Assembly: GCA_022614805.1 (NCBI GenBank)
Contig: JAKEHY010000022.1
Location: 1-64,000, forward strand
Reading direction: 5' to 3'
Length of the DNA: 64,000 nucleotides
Source: Candidatus Zixiibacteriota bacterium
Lineage (GTDB): Bacteria; Zixibacteria; MSB-5A5; DSPP01
Positions 33,031 to 42,635 of the stretch are shown in pieces. Within the stretch, counting starts at the first letter, position 1; every line of letters starts with the position of its first letter. The translations under genes were made by a program, and so were the position numbers. The notes under the pieces were generated by a model. That model saw only the letters and a program-made list of their open reading frames with translations. It was not told where the DNA came from and made no database searches.

Positions 33031-35535
33031 CTATGAGTTTTGGGCAGTGGAAACCTTTAAGTTTCCACCTTTCTTGCGGCGCCTAAAATACAAAACCCCT
33101 TCCACCAAGAAGGTCGAAAAGAGGGCCACGGCTAAAACCTTCAGCCAGTCCTGGAAATGGATGGGGGCCAACTGCATCGCTTGGGCCATCGGGGGTAAGT
33201 AGATGAAAGACAATAGCACACTTATGGTTAGAACCCTTGTTATCCAGAAAAAGTGGTTTTTCAAAGCGATGGTCACACCCTTTCGCGAAAGCTCGATGGT
33301 CACGAGAAAGACTTCCGCAATGACAAGACTAGCGACCGCCATCCCGCGAGCCCCGGCGGCCAATGCGCCGGAAGCCAGTTCATACCAGTACAACCCCAAA
33401 ACCGCCAGCCCGATGGAAAGTCCGGTCAATACCGAAATGGTCAGTTCCGAAGCCGGCAGAATGGGGCGGTTCGGGTCAAGCGGCGGCTTTTTCATCGCTT
33501 CCGGGTCTCCTCTGTCGGCCTCAAAAACCAAAGCGACGGTCGGATGCATAATCAGCTCCAGCCAGATGATGACCACTGGTAAAAGCAAGAGGGGCAAACC
33601 TAAAAGGGGCACGGCTACTGCCAGAAAAACAATCGGCGTATGGAAGGTGATAAGGTAGCGGAAGGCCTTTTCAATTTTGGAAAAAATCTGCCGCCCCTCC
33701 TTCACCGCCTCCACAATGGTCTGAAAGTTGTCGTCCAAAAGCACCATCGTGGCCGCCTCCCGGGCCACTTCCGTGCCGCGCACTCCCATCGCCACACCGA
33801 TGTGTGCTTCCTTCAAAGCCAGGGCATCATTGATGCCGTCGCCGGTCATCGCCACGATTTCCCCCCGCTTTTTCAATGCCGCCACCAGCCGGTGCTTGTG
33901 ATGGGGCAAAACACGGGCGAAGATGTTGGCTCGTGAAGCCCGGCGGGAAAATTCCTCCTCATTCAACTTTTCCAGTTCTAGTCCGGTCACAATCTGGTCA
34001 TCCTCGTGCTCCAACCCAACCGTTTCGGCGATATGGTGGGCTGTCAAGGGATGGTCGCCGGTGACCATAACCACCCGAACTCCTGCCTGGCGGCATTCGG
34101 CAGCCGCGCGAGCTACCTCCGGCCTTGGCGGGTCAGAAAAACCCACCACCCCGAGGCAGGCCAGATGCCTTTCGTTTTCCTCCCGGCTTTCGGAAAAAAC
34201 CGGAAGTTGTCCAAAGGCAACGGCAATCACCCGCATTCCGGTGTTCGCCAGCTTTTCATTCTCTTCTTGAAGTTTTTTCCTCCCTTCGCCATTCCCCTCG
34301 CACCGTGCCAGAATCCCCTCAACGGCCCCCTTGGCGCAGATGACAAACCCGCCGGCGGAGCTCCGCCAGACGTGGGACATATACTTTCCCTTGACATTGA
34401 AGGGATAATCCCGCACCAGCTTCCACTCGTCAAAAATTTCCTTCGGTTCAATGCCGTGTTCCCGGGCATGGGCGACCAACTCTTTTTCCAATTGGTCGGT
34501 CGGATTGGGCTCGCAGGCCATAACGATGGTCTTCCAGAAAAGCTCGTCATTCTCCCCTTCCGGATGTTCTGCCACCGTAAGCTTTCCTTCCGTCAAGGTC
34601 CCGGTTTTGTCGGCGCAGATGACGGTGGTTGCCCCCAAGGTTTCGACGCCGGCCATCCGCCGAATCAATGTTTTTTTTCGGGCCAGTCGGAAAACCCCCA
34701 TCGTCAAATACAAGGTAAAAACGACCGGAAACTCTTCCGGCACGGCGGCGATCGCCAAACTGACGGCGAAGAGAAACGACCTCCCCCAGCCGGAACCCCG
34801 GTAAAACTCGATGGCAAAAACCAGAAGACAGACAAAAACCGCCCAAGCCAAAAGCCGAACCACCAGTCGGTCGATTTTTTTCTGCAGGGGGGTGCGCTCT
34901 TCTTTGATTTCGGTCAGAAGGTGGCCGATTTGACCGTAACGAGTTTCTCTCCCCGTTGCCGTAACGTGGGCTTTCCCCTGTCCCGACAGAACCGATGTTC
35001 CCGCATACACGTTGGATGATTCCATGCCGGACGAATCCTTCGGTACGGGAATCGACTCTCCGGTCAAAGGAGATTCATCCATTTCGACATTGTTGGACTC
35101 CGCAAGCACGCCGTCCACCGGCAAAATGTCCCCTTCTTTCATAACTAAGACATCTCCCGGCACCAACGTTTCGGACTGGACAACTTTTTCGACGCCATCC
35201 CGGACGACGAGGGCGGTCGGGGCGGTCAACTCCCGAATTTTCTTCAACGCCCGGCCCGTGCGCGCCTCCAAGGCCAAATCAACTGCGAGTATGGGAACGA
35301 TGGAACCGACCAAGACCCAGCCGTCGCGGATTTCGCCCAACAGGAAATAGACCAAAGCGGCCAAAAGCAAAAGCAGAACCATCGGGTCGGCCAAACTTTT
35401 CAGCCCGTGTAAAAGCGCGGCAAACGGCGATTTGGGAATGAGAATGTTCGGCCCGAATTTCAAAAGTTGCTTTTTGGCCTCGTTGGAAGAAAGCCCAATA
35501 CGGGGATCGGTCTCGAAAAGAAGCGTATCCGCCAT
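33031..35535 (-). CDS. cation-translocating P-type ATPase (P2-like)
   Basis: 834 residues with all P-type ATPase elements: actuator TGES (158-161), phosphorylation motif DKTGTLT with Asp309, hinge TGDGINDA, and about ten helices. Helix 4 reads PEEFP (266-270), not PEGLP of Ca2+ pumps or PEMLP of MgtA, so the ion is uncertain. The ATG has no ribosome binding site and lies right next to a predicted promoter, suggesting a leaderless transcript. The last codons run through a short palindrome (GGAAACTTAAAGGTTTCC). CNNM-like and DedA genes follow. Confidence 0.9.
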   Translation of the reverse strand: MADTLLFETDPRIGLSSNEAKKQLLKFGPNILIPKSPFAALLHGLKSLADPMVLLLLLAALVYFLLGEIRDGWVLVGSIVPILAVDLALEARTGRALKKIRELTAPTALVVRDGVEKVVQSETLVPGDVLVMKEGDILPVDGVLAESNNVEMDESPLTGESIPVPKDSSGMESSNVYAGTSVLSGQGKAHVTATGRETRYGQIGHLLTEIKEERTPLQKKIDRLVVRLLAWAVFVCLLVFAIEFYRGSGWGRSFLFAVSLAIAAVPEEFPVVFTLYLTMGVFRLARKKTLIRRMAGVETLGATTVICADKTGTLTEGKLTVAEHPEGENDELFWKTIVMACEPNPTDQLEKELVAHAREHGIEPKEIFDEWKLVRDYPFNVKGKYMSHVWRSSAGGFVICAKGAVEGILARCEGNGEGRKKLQEENEKLANTGMRVIAVAFGQLPVFSESREENERHLACLGVVGFSDPPRPEVARAAAECRQAGVRVVMVTGDHPLTAHHIAETVGLEHEDDQIVTGLELEKLNEEEFSRRASRANIFARVLPHHKHRLVAALKKRGEIVAMTGDGINDALALKEAHIGVAMGVRGTEVAREAATMVLLDDNFQTIVEAVKEGRQIFSKIEKAFRYLITFHTPIVFLAVAVPLLGLPLLLLPVVIIWLELIMHPTVALVFEADRGDPEAMKKPPLDPNRPILPASELTISVLTGLSIGLAVLGLYWYELASGALAAGARGMAVASLVIAEVFLVTIELSRKGVTIALKNHFFWITRVLTISVLLSFIYLPPMAQAMQLAPIHFQDWLKVLAVALFSTFLVEGVLYFRRRKKGGNLKVSTAQNS

Positions 35536-35543
35536 TGAAAAGC

Positions 35544-35572
35544 TAATTAGATATTAGCCGGAAGCTTGTCAA
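35544..35572 (-). promoter_or_regulatory. possible promoter of P-type ATPase operon
   Basis: On the minus strand a perfect TTGACA (35572-35567) and, 17 nt on, TAATTA (35549-35544; a TAATAT also lies upstream). Predicted start falls within 2-5 nt of the ATG at 35535. Confidence 0.35.
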
Positions 35573-35644
35573 GAAAAAGCTTGCGGCTTCGATCAAGAAC
35601 TGCCAAGGTTGACTTTTACAATCAATTTTTAGATTTTCGCCCGA

Positions 35645-36292
35645 GTGGAAAAATCGGGTTTAAGCCGACGGATTTTTGAAAAAATACGCCGGCTGTTTTT
35701 GGCCGGGCTTTTGGTGGTCGTTCCCATCATCGTCACCTTTCTCATTTTGCGCCTCTTGTTCCGCGCCGTCGACGGGCTTTTGGCTCCGGTTATAACCCAG
35801 TTGACCGGCCGCGACCTGCCTGGCATCGGGCTTTTGGCCACCATCGTAATCGTATTTTTGGCCGGTTTTTTCATCTCCTCCGTTTTCGGCTCGCGGCTCT
35901 ATTCCATAGGAGAAGTTTTGTTCATCAAAACCCCCTTGGTGCGCACGGTCTATGGCGGCGCAAAACAGCTGATGGAGTCCATGTTTTTGCCCACGGGAAA
36001 AGCCTTCAAACAGGTGGTCCTGGTCGAATACCCCCGAAAAAACGGCTGGGCTATCGGCTTTGTCGGCGGCGAGTTGGTCGTAAACGGAAAACCCCTGATT
36101 TCGGTATTCGTTCCCTCCACCCCTACCCCTTTCACCGGCTTTGTGATCAACTATCCGTCGGAAGAAGTCATCCCGCTTTCGATTTCGGTGGAGGAAGGGG
36201 TAAAATTCGTCGTCTCCGGCGGCATTGTGGCGCCGGAGAAACTGAAAGCGGCCGGCGCGGGGCCGGTGGAACCTTTGGGAAAATTGGCGTGA
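35645..36292 (+). CDS. DUF502 family membrane protein
   Basis: 215 residues. Two membrane helices (about 20-42 and 60-82, LLVVVPIIVTFLILRLLF), then the DUF502 core with TPLVRTVYGGAKQL, VLVEYPRKNGWAIGFV and VFVPSTPTPFTGF. Plant homologues (COV proteins) are membrane-trafficking related; bacterial function is unknown. GTG 35645 is the only reasonable start. The stop overlaps the next start as GTGA. Confidence 0.9.
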   Translation: MEKSGLSRRIFEKIRRLFLAGLLVVVPIIVTFLILRLLFRAVDGLLAPVITQLTGRDLPGIGLLATIVIVFLAGFFISSVFGSRLYSIGEVLFIKTPLVRTVYGGAKQLMESMFLPTGKAFKQVVLVEYPRKNGWAIGFVGGELVVNGKPLISVFVPSTPTPFTGFVINYPSEEVIPLSISVEEGVKFVVSGGIVAPEKLKAAGAGPVEPLGKLA

Positions 36293-37191
36293 AATTGGGC
36301 GACCTCTTGAGTCCGGAACTGGTCCTCTGCAACCTTTCCGCCTCCACCAAAAAAGAGGCGATTGCCGAGATGTTGAAAAAAATCGGCGAAAGGTACGACC
36401 ATCTGGACACCGATTTGCTTTTGGAATCGGTGATGGAGCGGGAGGAGGTGGAGCCGACCAACCTGGGACGGGGTTTTGCCTTTCCCCATTCCCGCACGGA
36501 AGCGGTGAAGGAGATGATTTTCTCCCTGGCCATCTCGCGGGCCGGCGTTCCCGACAAAACCCCGGACCAAAAACCGGTCAACGTGATATGTCTGTTTCTG
36601 ACTCCCCGCAATATGACCCGGCTTTACTTGCAGGCTTTTTCCGCCCTCGCCACCTTCGCCCGCAAGCCGGGCACTTTGGAGATGATTCTGTCCGCAAAAA
36701 CGGTTCCCGAACTCATCGCCGTTTTCTCCAAAAGCGGCATTCTGGTTCGGCGGGAACTGGTGGCCAGGGATATAATGCACCGAAATCTGATAACGGTCCC
36801 GCCGGAAGCGACCCTGAAAGAGATTGCCAATCTGCTCTTTAAGCATAAAATTCCGGGAATGCCGGTGGTGGACAAAGCCGGCCGGGTGTTGGGTGAGGTG
36901 ACCGAAAAGGAATTGATTACGGCGGCGGTTTCACCCGAATACCGCAAGGCCAAAAAGACCAAAAAGATTCTGCCCGACCCGTTTGAAACGCTGGTTTCCA
37001 AGGAGGACGACATCACGGCGCGCGACTTGATGTCCAAAAAATTCGTGACCGCTTCGGAGGCAATGCCCGTGACCGAACTGGCTTACCGGATGCTGGACAA
37101 CAACGTCCGCCGGGTGGAAATTTTAAAGAACGGCAAACTGGTCGGCATCGTCCTCCGCTCCGATATCGTCGGCAAAATCATCCGCGGGTGA
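36289..37191 (+). CDS. PTS EIIA-like (PtsN) domain fused to CBS pair
   Basis: 300 residues. Residues 1-145 are a fructose/nitrogen-type EIIA domain with the phospho-acceptor His67 in FAFPHSRT. Residues about 160-300 hold two CBS motifs (DIMHRNLITVPPEAT and DLMSKKFVTASEAM), which usually bind adenine nucleotides. It is more likely regulatory than a sugar transporter part, as no EIIB/EIIC is present. GTG start overlaps the DUF502 stop. A transport gene follows 7 nt later, which suggests it controls that exchanger. Confidence 0.88.
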   Translation: MKLGDLLSPELVLCNLSASTKKEAIAEMLKKIGERYDHLDTDLLLESVMEREEVEPTNLGRGFAFPHSRTEAVKEMIFSLAISRAGVPDKTPDQKPVNVICLFLTPRNMTRLYLQAFSALATFARKPGTLEMILSAKTVPELIAVFSKSGILVRRELVARDIMHRNLITVPPEATLKEIANLLFKHKIPGMPVVDKAGRVLGEVTEKELITAAVSPEYRKAKKTKKILPDPFETLVSKEDDITARDLMSKKFVTASEAMPVTELAYRMLDNNVRRVEILKNGKLVGIVLRSDIVGKIIRG

Positions 37192-37198
37192 GGGGACC

Positions 37199-38383
37199 AT
37201 AAAAGCGCTCTACAAGCTCCAATCCCTGGCCATCTTTACCGCTACGGAATCGCACGCCCAAGCTTGGTCGGCCTTCTATACCTTTCCATCCATCGTCTTT
37301 GCCGCCATTTTGATTGCCTGGGGGGCCGAATCGGCCCAGGTGATTGTTTCGCAGGGGCTGGCTTTGGCCGTTCTGGCTTGGTTGCAGACCTCCCCGGAGT
37401 TTATGGTGGAGGGGGTCATTGCTTGGCAGCAGGATATCAGTTTGATGACTGCCAATTTCACCGGTGCTTTGCGGCTTTTGGTCGGCTTTGCCTGGCCGAT
37501 GGTCTACTTCACCGCCTTCTTCAGCGGCCGCAAAAAGGGGCTGAATTACGAAATCAAATTGGACGGCGAAGATTCCGCCCCGGTGGTCGGCATTCTGCTC
37601 CCCGCCTGCTACGTCCTTTTCATCGCCACCAAGGCCTCCCTCAACCTAATCGACGCCGGCGTGTTGTTGGCGCTGTACGGCGCCTACCTTTTCGTTTTGA
37701 ACCGCTTTCCGGCCAAGCATGAAGACCACGCCGCCGATATGGAGAGAATCCCCCGCTGGATTCTGTCCCATCGCAAGCCGGTGCGCAACATCCTCATTCT
37801 TTCCTGCTTCGTGGTCGGAGGAACGTTGGTTATTCTTCTGGCCGAGCCGTTTGTGGAGAGTTTGAAGGCGCTGGCCCTGGTTTTGGGCGTACAGACCTAC
37901 TTTTTCGTGCAATGGGTGGCGCCGTTTCTGTCCGAGTTCCCGGAGTTCGTTTCCGCCTTTTACTGGGCTCGCACGGTGAAAAAAGCGGCAATGTCCTTGA
38001 TGAACACGGTCTCCTCCGTGATTGCCGAGCTGACCTTGCTGGTGGCCTTGATTCCCATCGTATACTCCTTTTCTCGCGGCGAGGTCTCCTCCGTTCCGTT
38101 CGATTACGAGCACCGGCTGGAAATTTATTTGACCGTTGTCCAGTCACTCCTCGGTTTTCTATTTCTGGTCAATATGCGCTTCAGTTTTTACGAAGCGGTC
38201 GGACTTTTTTCCCTCTGGTTTTTCCAGTTTCTTTTCCCGCATACCCACCGGGAAGTGATTCTGGTTTACCTTTTCTGGATATTGATTGAAACGATTAAGA
38301 TTTTTCTGGGCCGCCGTAGGCTGGCCGCCTTTCCCATCTTTTTCGAACTCTGGCGGAAACATATTCTGAAAAGTCACAACTAA
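37199..38383 (+). CDS. CaCA-like cation exchanger membrane protein
   Basis: About 395 residues and ten or so helices. Two internally related motifs, LAWLQTSPEFMVEGVIAW (about 63-80) and APFLSEFPEFVSAFYWARTV (about 240-260), match the alpha repeats of Ca2+/cation antiporters with the conserved (T/F)-PE pair. The second is followed by an N-x-V-S-S-V segment resembling the GSNI(F/V) region. Start is a problem: the frame is open upstream, but the first ATG/GTG/TTG is TTG 37310, which would delete a helix. GAGGGG (37190-37195) lies just before an in-frame ATA at 37199, used here provisionally. Likely co-transcribed with the EIIA-CBS gene. Confidence 0.75.
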   Translation: MKALYKLQSLAIFTATESHAQAWSAFYTFPSIVFAAILIAWGAESAQVIVSQGLALAVLAWLQTSPEFMVEGVIAWQQDISLMTANFTGALRLLVGFAWPMVYFTAFFSGRKKGLNYEIKLDGEDSAPVVGILLPACYVLFIATKASLNLIDAGVLLALYGAYLFVLNRFPAKHEDHAADMERIPRWILSHRKPVRNILILSCFVVGGTLVILLAEPFVESLKALALVLGVQTYFFVQWVAPFLSEFPEFVSAFYWARTVKKAAMSLMNTVSSVIAELTLLVALIPIVYSFSRGEVSSVPFDYEHRLEIYLTVVQSLLGFLFLVNMRFSFYEAVGLFSLWFFQFLFPHTHREVILVYLFWILIETIKIFLGRRRLAAFPIFFELWRKHILKSHN

Positions 38384-39151
38384 CCCCCTCTTTCATACCC
38401 CGAACCTTCTGTCGAAATTGTACGTCCGGTCCCCAACGGATGAGCCGGGTCGTAAAGGGAAACCGTCAGGAACAGATTGCTTATGACCTCAATCAGCTGT
38501 ATTGTTGCCAGACAAAGGCAACAGACTATGCGATGGCTGGCGCAGTCATTGACCCCATTATCCGGCTCCCACCTTTGGCCGCGGTCTCAATCCCTCTCCT
38601 TACGGGGAGGAAATAAAGTCGGCGGCTGGCGGTTGGAGGGGAGCTTGATGAAGAGGTTTTCCAATGGGAAACTCCCGGTTTCAAGGTTGACCGGCACTTT
38701 TTTCGCCGAATTTGGTTCAATTCGGCGGAAATTCGCCGACAGCCCGAAGGGGAAACCTGCTTTTCGGTCGCTAAGACATTGATTCAAAATGAATTAGCGC
38801 GGTTTGAGGCGAATGGAAACCAGGCACGATTTTTGTCTACTTTCCTTCGGGTAAACGTGTGTAGAGAGCCGGTATTTTCGAGAAATGTTACGCTTGGCTG
38901 TGTGCTTGCCGTGACTTCAAGTCAATCCACCCGGCAAGTCGGATTGACCTTCCCGGTCATTCCCGTGCAGGGAGATTCAACGACAGGGAAAAGTTGAAGG
39001 TAAGGGCCAGATTCTCTCCACAAACACTCCAAAGTCCAATGTAAACCATTTTTTCGGTCCCGGACAGCCGGCACATAGTTTTTCCAACAACCACTCGAAA
39101 GCCCGCCTCAAAGGAGGGTTTATACTCTTCGGCGTTGGACGTTTAATAAGA
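38384..39151. other. long intergenic stretch
   Basis: No intact gene recognised. It contains a plus-strand reading frame interrupted once (see 38440-38997). Near 39111-39126 there is GGAGGG, then TATACT, about 25 nt before the FG-GAP gene, which may be its promoter region. No RNA family or tRNA recognised. Confidence 0.5.
38440..38997 (+). pseudogene. possible decayed gene with one in-frame stop
   Basis: One plus-strand frame runs from before 38440 to TGA 38995 with a single interruption, TAA at 38614. Segment 1 starts MSRVVKGNRQEQIAYDLNQ (ATG 38440); segment 2 contains LDEEVFQWETPGFKVDRHFF. Both parts have a protein-like residue mix, and about nine stops would be expected by chance. I recognise no family, there is no ribosome binding site, and base composition could explain part of this. 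Confidence 0.3.
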
Positions 39152-41509
39152 ATGCAACAAGATATACGAGGAAAACCGGCGCTAACGATACTTCTCATCC
39201 TGCTGTCAGCTTCACCCGGCTTTGCCTTCCAGCCGCTTTTTGACACTTGGATGAGCTATGATGTAGGGAGTAGTCCTTACTATACCTGCGCGGCCGATTT
39301 GGACGGGGACGGGGACCCGGATTTGGCCGTGGCAATTAGTGGCAGCCACTCCGTTTCAATCTTGAAGAACAGCGGGGACGGGACTCTTGCCGCCAAAGTT
39401 GACTACGGAACCGGGGGCGGCCCTCGCTTTGTTTTTGCTTCCGATTTGGATGGGGACGGGGATTCGGATTTGGCCGTGGCGAATTATGGCAGCAAAAACG
39501 TCTCGGTCTTGAAAAACAACGGGGACGGGACTTTTGCCGCCAAAGTTGACTATGGAACCGGAGGTGGCCCTACCTCCGTTTTCTCCGCCGATTTGGACGG
39601 GGACGGCGATGGGGATTTGGCCGTTGCGAATTACGATAGCAACACCATCTCGGTCTTGAAAAACAACGGGGACGGGACTTTTTCCCCCAAGATTGATTAC
39701 GGGCTCGGGGGCCACCCCCTCTCTGTTATCGCCTCCGATTTGGACGGGGACGGGGATTTAGATTTGGCCGAGGTGAACGACCGCGGCCTCACCGTTTTTG
39801 ACGACAGCGTCTCGGTCTTGAAAAACAACGGCGATGGGACTTTTGCTCCCAAGATTAAATACGGAACCGGGAGCGGCCCTTCCTCCGTCTTTGCCTCCGA
39901 TTTGGATGGGGACGGAGATTCGGATCTGGCCGTGGCGAATTTTAACGGCAACAGCGTCTCGGTCTTAAAAAATAACGGCGACGGGACTTTTGCCGCCAGG
40001 CGCGACTACGGGGCAGGGAGAGGCCCGCGCTCCGTTTTTGCCTCCGACTTGGATGGGGACGGGGATTTGGATCTGGCCGTGGCAAATTTTACCAGCAACA
40101 CCATCTCGGTTTTGAAAAACATCGGAGACGGCACTTTTGCCGCCAAATTTGACTATGGAACCGGGGGAGGCCCGCGCTCCGTTTTTGCCTCCGATTTGGA
40201 CAGGGACGGGGATTTGGATTTGGCCGTGGCGAATTTTAACAGCAACAGCGTCTCGGCTCTGAAGAACAACGGGGACGGGACTCTTGCCGTCAACGATGAC
40301 TACGGGGTGGGAAGCGGCCCTACCTCCGTATTAGCCTCCGATTTGGACGGGGACGGGGATGGCGACTTGGCCGTGGTCAATCAGGGCGGCAGCAACGTAT
40401 CGGTCCTGAAGAACAACGGGGACGGGGCTTTTGGCGCCAAGTTTGACTACGGCGTGGGAAACTTCCCGAGCGACGTCTTCGCCTCCGATTTGGACGGGGA
40501 CGGGGATGGTGACCTGGCCGTGGCCAATCAGGGCGGCAGCAACGTATCGGTCCTGAAGAACAACGGGGACGGAACTTTCGCCGCCAAAGTTGACTACGGC
40601 GTGGGAAGTTTCCCGAGTGACATCTTCGCCTCCGATTTGGACGGCGACGGGGATTGGGATTTGGCCGTGGCCAATCTGGCAGGCAACACCGTGTCGGTCT
40701 TGAAGAACAACGGGGACGGGACTTTTGCCGCCAACGATGAATACGGTGTAGGAAGCGGTCCTATTTCTGTTTTTGCCTCCGATTTGGATGGAGATGGGGA
40801 CCGGGATTTGGCCGTGGCAAATTACATCAACAACACCGTCTCGGTATCGAAAAACAACGGGGACGGAACTTTCGCCGCCAAACTTGACTACGGAGCCGGG
40901 TTAAGCCCCATCTCTGTTTTTGCCTCCGATTTGGACGGCGACGGAGATCGGGATTTGGCCGTGGGAAACGTTGATGGCGACAACATTTCGGTTTTGGAAA
41001 ACAACGGGGACGGAACTTTCGCCGCCAAACTTGACTACGGAACCGGGTTAAGCCCCACCTCCGTTTTTGCCTCCGATTTGGACGGGGACGGAGATCAGGA
41101 TTTAGTCGTAGCAAACAGTAAAGCCAGCGCCGTCTCGGTCTTGGAGAACAAAGGGGACGGAACTTTTGCCGTCAAGGTTGACTACGGAACCGGGTTAAGC
41201 CCTACCTCCGTTTTTGCCTCCGATTTGGACGGGGACGGGGACCGGGATTTGGTTGTGACAAAGACTAATAGCGACACAGTTTCGGTTTTAAGAAACCTGT
41301 CTGATATCTGCGCAATCGATAGAGGAGACATGAATGACGACGGCGGCTTGTCGCTGACGGATATAGTCATAATGTTAAACTGCGTGTTTCTGGAAGAGGG
41401 AAACTGCGGCCCCTGCTTGGCCGACGTCAACTGCAGCGCGAACTTGTCTGCGGCTGATGTCGTGTGGGAAATTTACGCCGTGTTCTCGAAAATTCCATTT
41501 CCATGCTGA
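39152..41509 (+). CDS. secreted FG-GAP/VCBS-repeat protein with C-terminal dockerin-like pair
   Basis: 785 residues. Signal peptide about 1-26 (LTILLILLSASPGFAF). Then 14 tandem repeats of about 49 residues, each with SDLDGDGDxDLAVAN, a VSVLKNNGDGTF strand and DYGxGxxP. The DxDGDGD loops bind Ca2+ in such beta-propeller or FG-GAP modules; 14 units would make two seven-bladed propellers. The last 60 residues hold two dockerin-like calcium loops, GDMNDDGGLSLTDIV and ADVNCSANLSAADVV, separated by a CGPC motif. Likely an exported adhesin or surface-bound protein. No strong ribosome binding site precedes the ATG. Confidence 0.88.
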   Translation: MQQDIRGKPALTILLILLSASPGFAFQPLFDTWMSYDVGSSPYYTCAADLDGDGDPDLAVAISGSHSVSILKNSGDGTLAAKVDYGTGGGPRFVFASDLDGDGDSDLAVANYGSKNVSVLKNNGDGTFAAKVDYGTGGGPTSVFSADLDGDGDGDLAVANYDSNTISVLKNNGDGTFSPKIDYGLGGHPLSVIASDLDGDGDLDLAEVNDRGLTVFDDSVSVLKNNGDGTFAPKIKYGTGSGPSSVFASDLDGDGDSDLAVANFNGNSVSVLKNNGDGTFAARRDYGAGRGPRSVFASDLDGDGDLDLAVANFTSNTISVLKNIGDGTFAAKFDYGTGGGPRSVFASDLDRDGDLDLAVANFNSNSVSALKNNGDGTLAVNDDYGVGSGPTSVLASDLDGDGDGDLAVVNQGGSNVSVLKNNGDGAFGAKFDYGVGNFPSDVFASDLDGDGDGDLAVANQGGSNVSVLKNNGDGTFAAKVDYGVGSFPSDIFASDLDGDGDWDLAVANLAGNTVSVLKNNGDGTFAANDEYGVGSGPISVFASDLDGDGDRDLAVANYINNTVSVSKNNGDGTFAAKLDYGAGLSPISVFASDLDGDGDRDLAVGNVDGDNISVLENNGDGTFAAKLDYGTGLSPTSVFASDLDGDGDQDLVVANSKASAVSVLENKGDGTFAVKVDYGTGLSPTSVFASDLDGDGDRDLVVTKTNSDTVSVLRNLSDICAIDRGDMNDDGGLSLTDIVIMLNCVFLEEGNCGPCLADVNCSANLSAADVVWEIYAVFSKIPFPC
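39292..41297 (+). repeat. 14 coding tandem repeats of about 147 bp
   Basis: DNA units of about 147 bp (one about 162 bp) share the conserved core TTGGACGGGGACGGGGAT. Identity between neighbours is high enough for slippage or recombination, for example the units at about 40350 and 40500. Confidence 0.9.
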
Positions 41510-41713
41510 AGTGGAAGAGATACGCTATCCCCAGCTTTGACGAAACAAAGGCTGCGACGGCCTGCCGTATATTATCCGATTGAATGGCAAGGGGTTGCGG
41601 CGCGGTTCGATTTTTTAAACTTTTTTGGGCAAATTTGCGTTAAATTATAGTTGAAGGCCCGGGTGGAGCTTTGAATTAAACCGGAAAAACCTTCAGGAGG
41701 TAGATAAACGAAA

Positions 41714-42568
41714 ATGAACTCGTTCAAAACATTCTTTCTTTTCACCCTTTTGACCCTGCTTTTGGTGGCGATTGGCGGCTACTTCGGCGGCCAGCAGGGA
41801 ATGATATTCGCCTTTGTCTTTGCCGGGCTCTTGAACTTTTTCGCCTACTGGTTTTCAGACAAGATGGCTTTGGCGATGTACGGGGCCAAAAAAGTGGAGG
41901 AAGCCGACCTTCCCCAAACCGAAAAGGACCGGCTTGTGCGCATCACCCGCGAACTGGCCCAATCGGCCCGTTTGCCGATGCCCAAGGTGTATGTCATTCC
42001 CTCCCCCCAGCCGAACGCTTTTGCCACCGGCCGGAACCCCGAGCACGCTTCTGTGGCGGCGACGAAGGGGATCCTGCAGCTTTTGAGTGACGACGAGTTG
42101 GCCGGGGTGATGGCCCATGAGCTGGCCCACGTCAAAAACCGCGATATTCTGATTGCCAGCGTGGCCGCCACCATCGCCGGGGCGATTATGATTTTGTCCC
42201 GAAGCGCGATGTTCTTCGGCGGCGGCCGGGACAACAACCGCGGCGGCAATCCCATCGTGATGATTTTGCTTCTGATTCTGGCTCCGATTGCGGCAATGCT
42301 CGTGCAGATGGCGATTTCCCGGCAGCGCGAATTCGGAGCGGATGAGGGAGGAGCCAGAATTTCGCACAAGCCTTTGGCCCTGGCCGAGGCGTTGAAGAAG
42401 CTGCACAGCGGGGTCCAACGCCTGCCGATGCAAAACGCCAACCCCGCCACCGCCCATATGTTCATCGTCGCCCCCTTTTCCGGCAAGCAGGCGTTGAGAC
42501 TTTTCTCCACTCACCCGCCCGTGGAAGAGCGCATTGCCCGGCTGTATGAGTTGGCCAAGCATATGTAA
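41714..42568 (+). CDS. htpX: HtpX-type M48 membrane metalloprotease
   Basis: 284 residues: two N-terminal helices, then [17 protein letters not shown] and the zinc site [10 protein letters not shown] (HExxH), two more helices, and [13 protein letters not shown] providing the third ligand Glu. HtpX degrades misfolded inner-membrane proteins. CAGGAGG precedes the ATG at 12 nt. The upstream 200 nt hold a TATATT (41568) and a TAAATTATAG stretch (41641) as possible -10 elements, without good -35 boxes. Confidence 0.95.
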   Translation: MNSFKTFFLFTLLTLLLVAIGGYFGGQQGMIFAFVFAGLLNFFAYWFSDKMALAMYGAKKVEEADLPQTEKDRLVRITRELAQSARLPMPKVYVIPSPQPNAFATGRNPEHASVAATKGILQLLSDDELAGVMAHELAHVKNRDILIASVAATIAGAIMILSRSAMFFGGGRDNNRGGNPIVMILLLILAPIAAMLVQMAISRQREFGADEGGARISHKPLALAEALKKLHSGVQRLPMQNANPATAHMFIVAPFSGKQALRLFSTHPPVEERIARLYELAKHM

Positions 42569-42605
42569 CACCGTCAGCAGGCGAAATTAATTTCGCCTAC
42601 AGAGG

Positions 42606-42635
42606 AAAAAAGCGGGCCGCAAGGCCCGCTTTTTT
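42606..42635. terminator. strong terminator after htpX
   Basis: AAAAAAGCGGGCC pairs with GGCCCGCTTTTTT around GCAA. Symmetric A/T tracts; could act on both strands. Confidence 0.93.

Noticed and set aside
34006..35019. 337-codon plus-strand frame
   Set aside because: Antisense to the P-type ATPase with its DKTGT and TGES motifs; no domain recognisable.
38477..38782. 101-codon plus-strand frame as a gene
   Set aside because: Residue mix is Arg/Ser/Leu-rich and no ribosome binding site is present; the alternative frame at 38440-38997 looks more protein-like.
38384..39151. group II intron remnant or riboswitch
   Set aside because: A GAGCCG...GAAACCG stretch near 38442 is superficially like intron domain V, but the stem does not pair and no reverse transcriptase fragment is present.
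39292..41297. CRISPR-like or satellite array
   Set aside because: The regular about-147-bp units are in frame and encode FG-GAP calcium loops; there are no variable spacers or cas genes.
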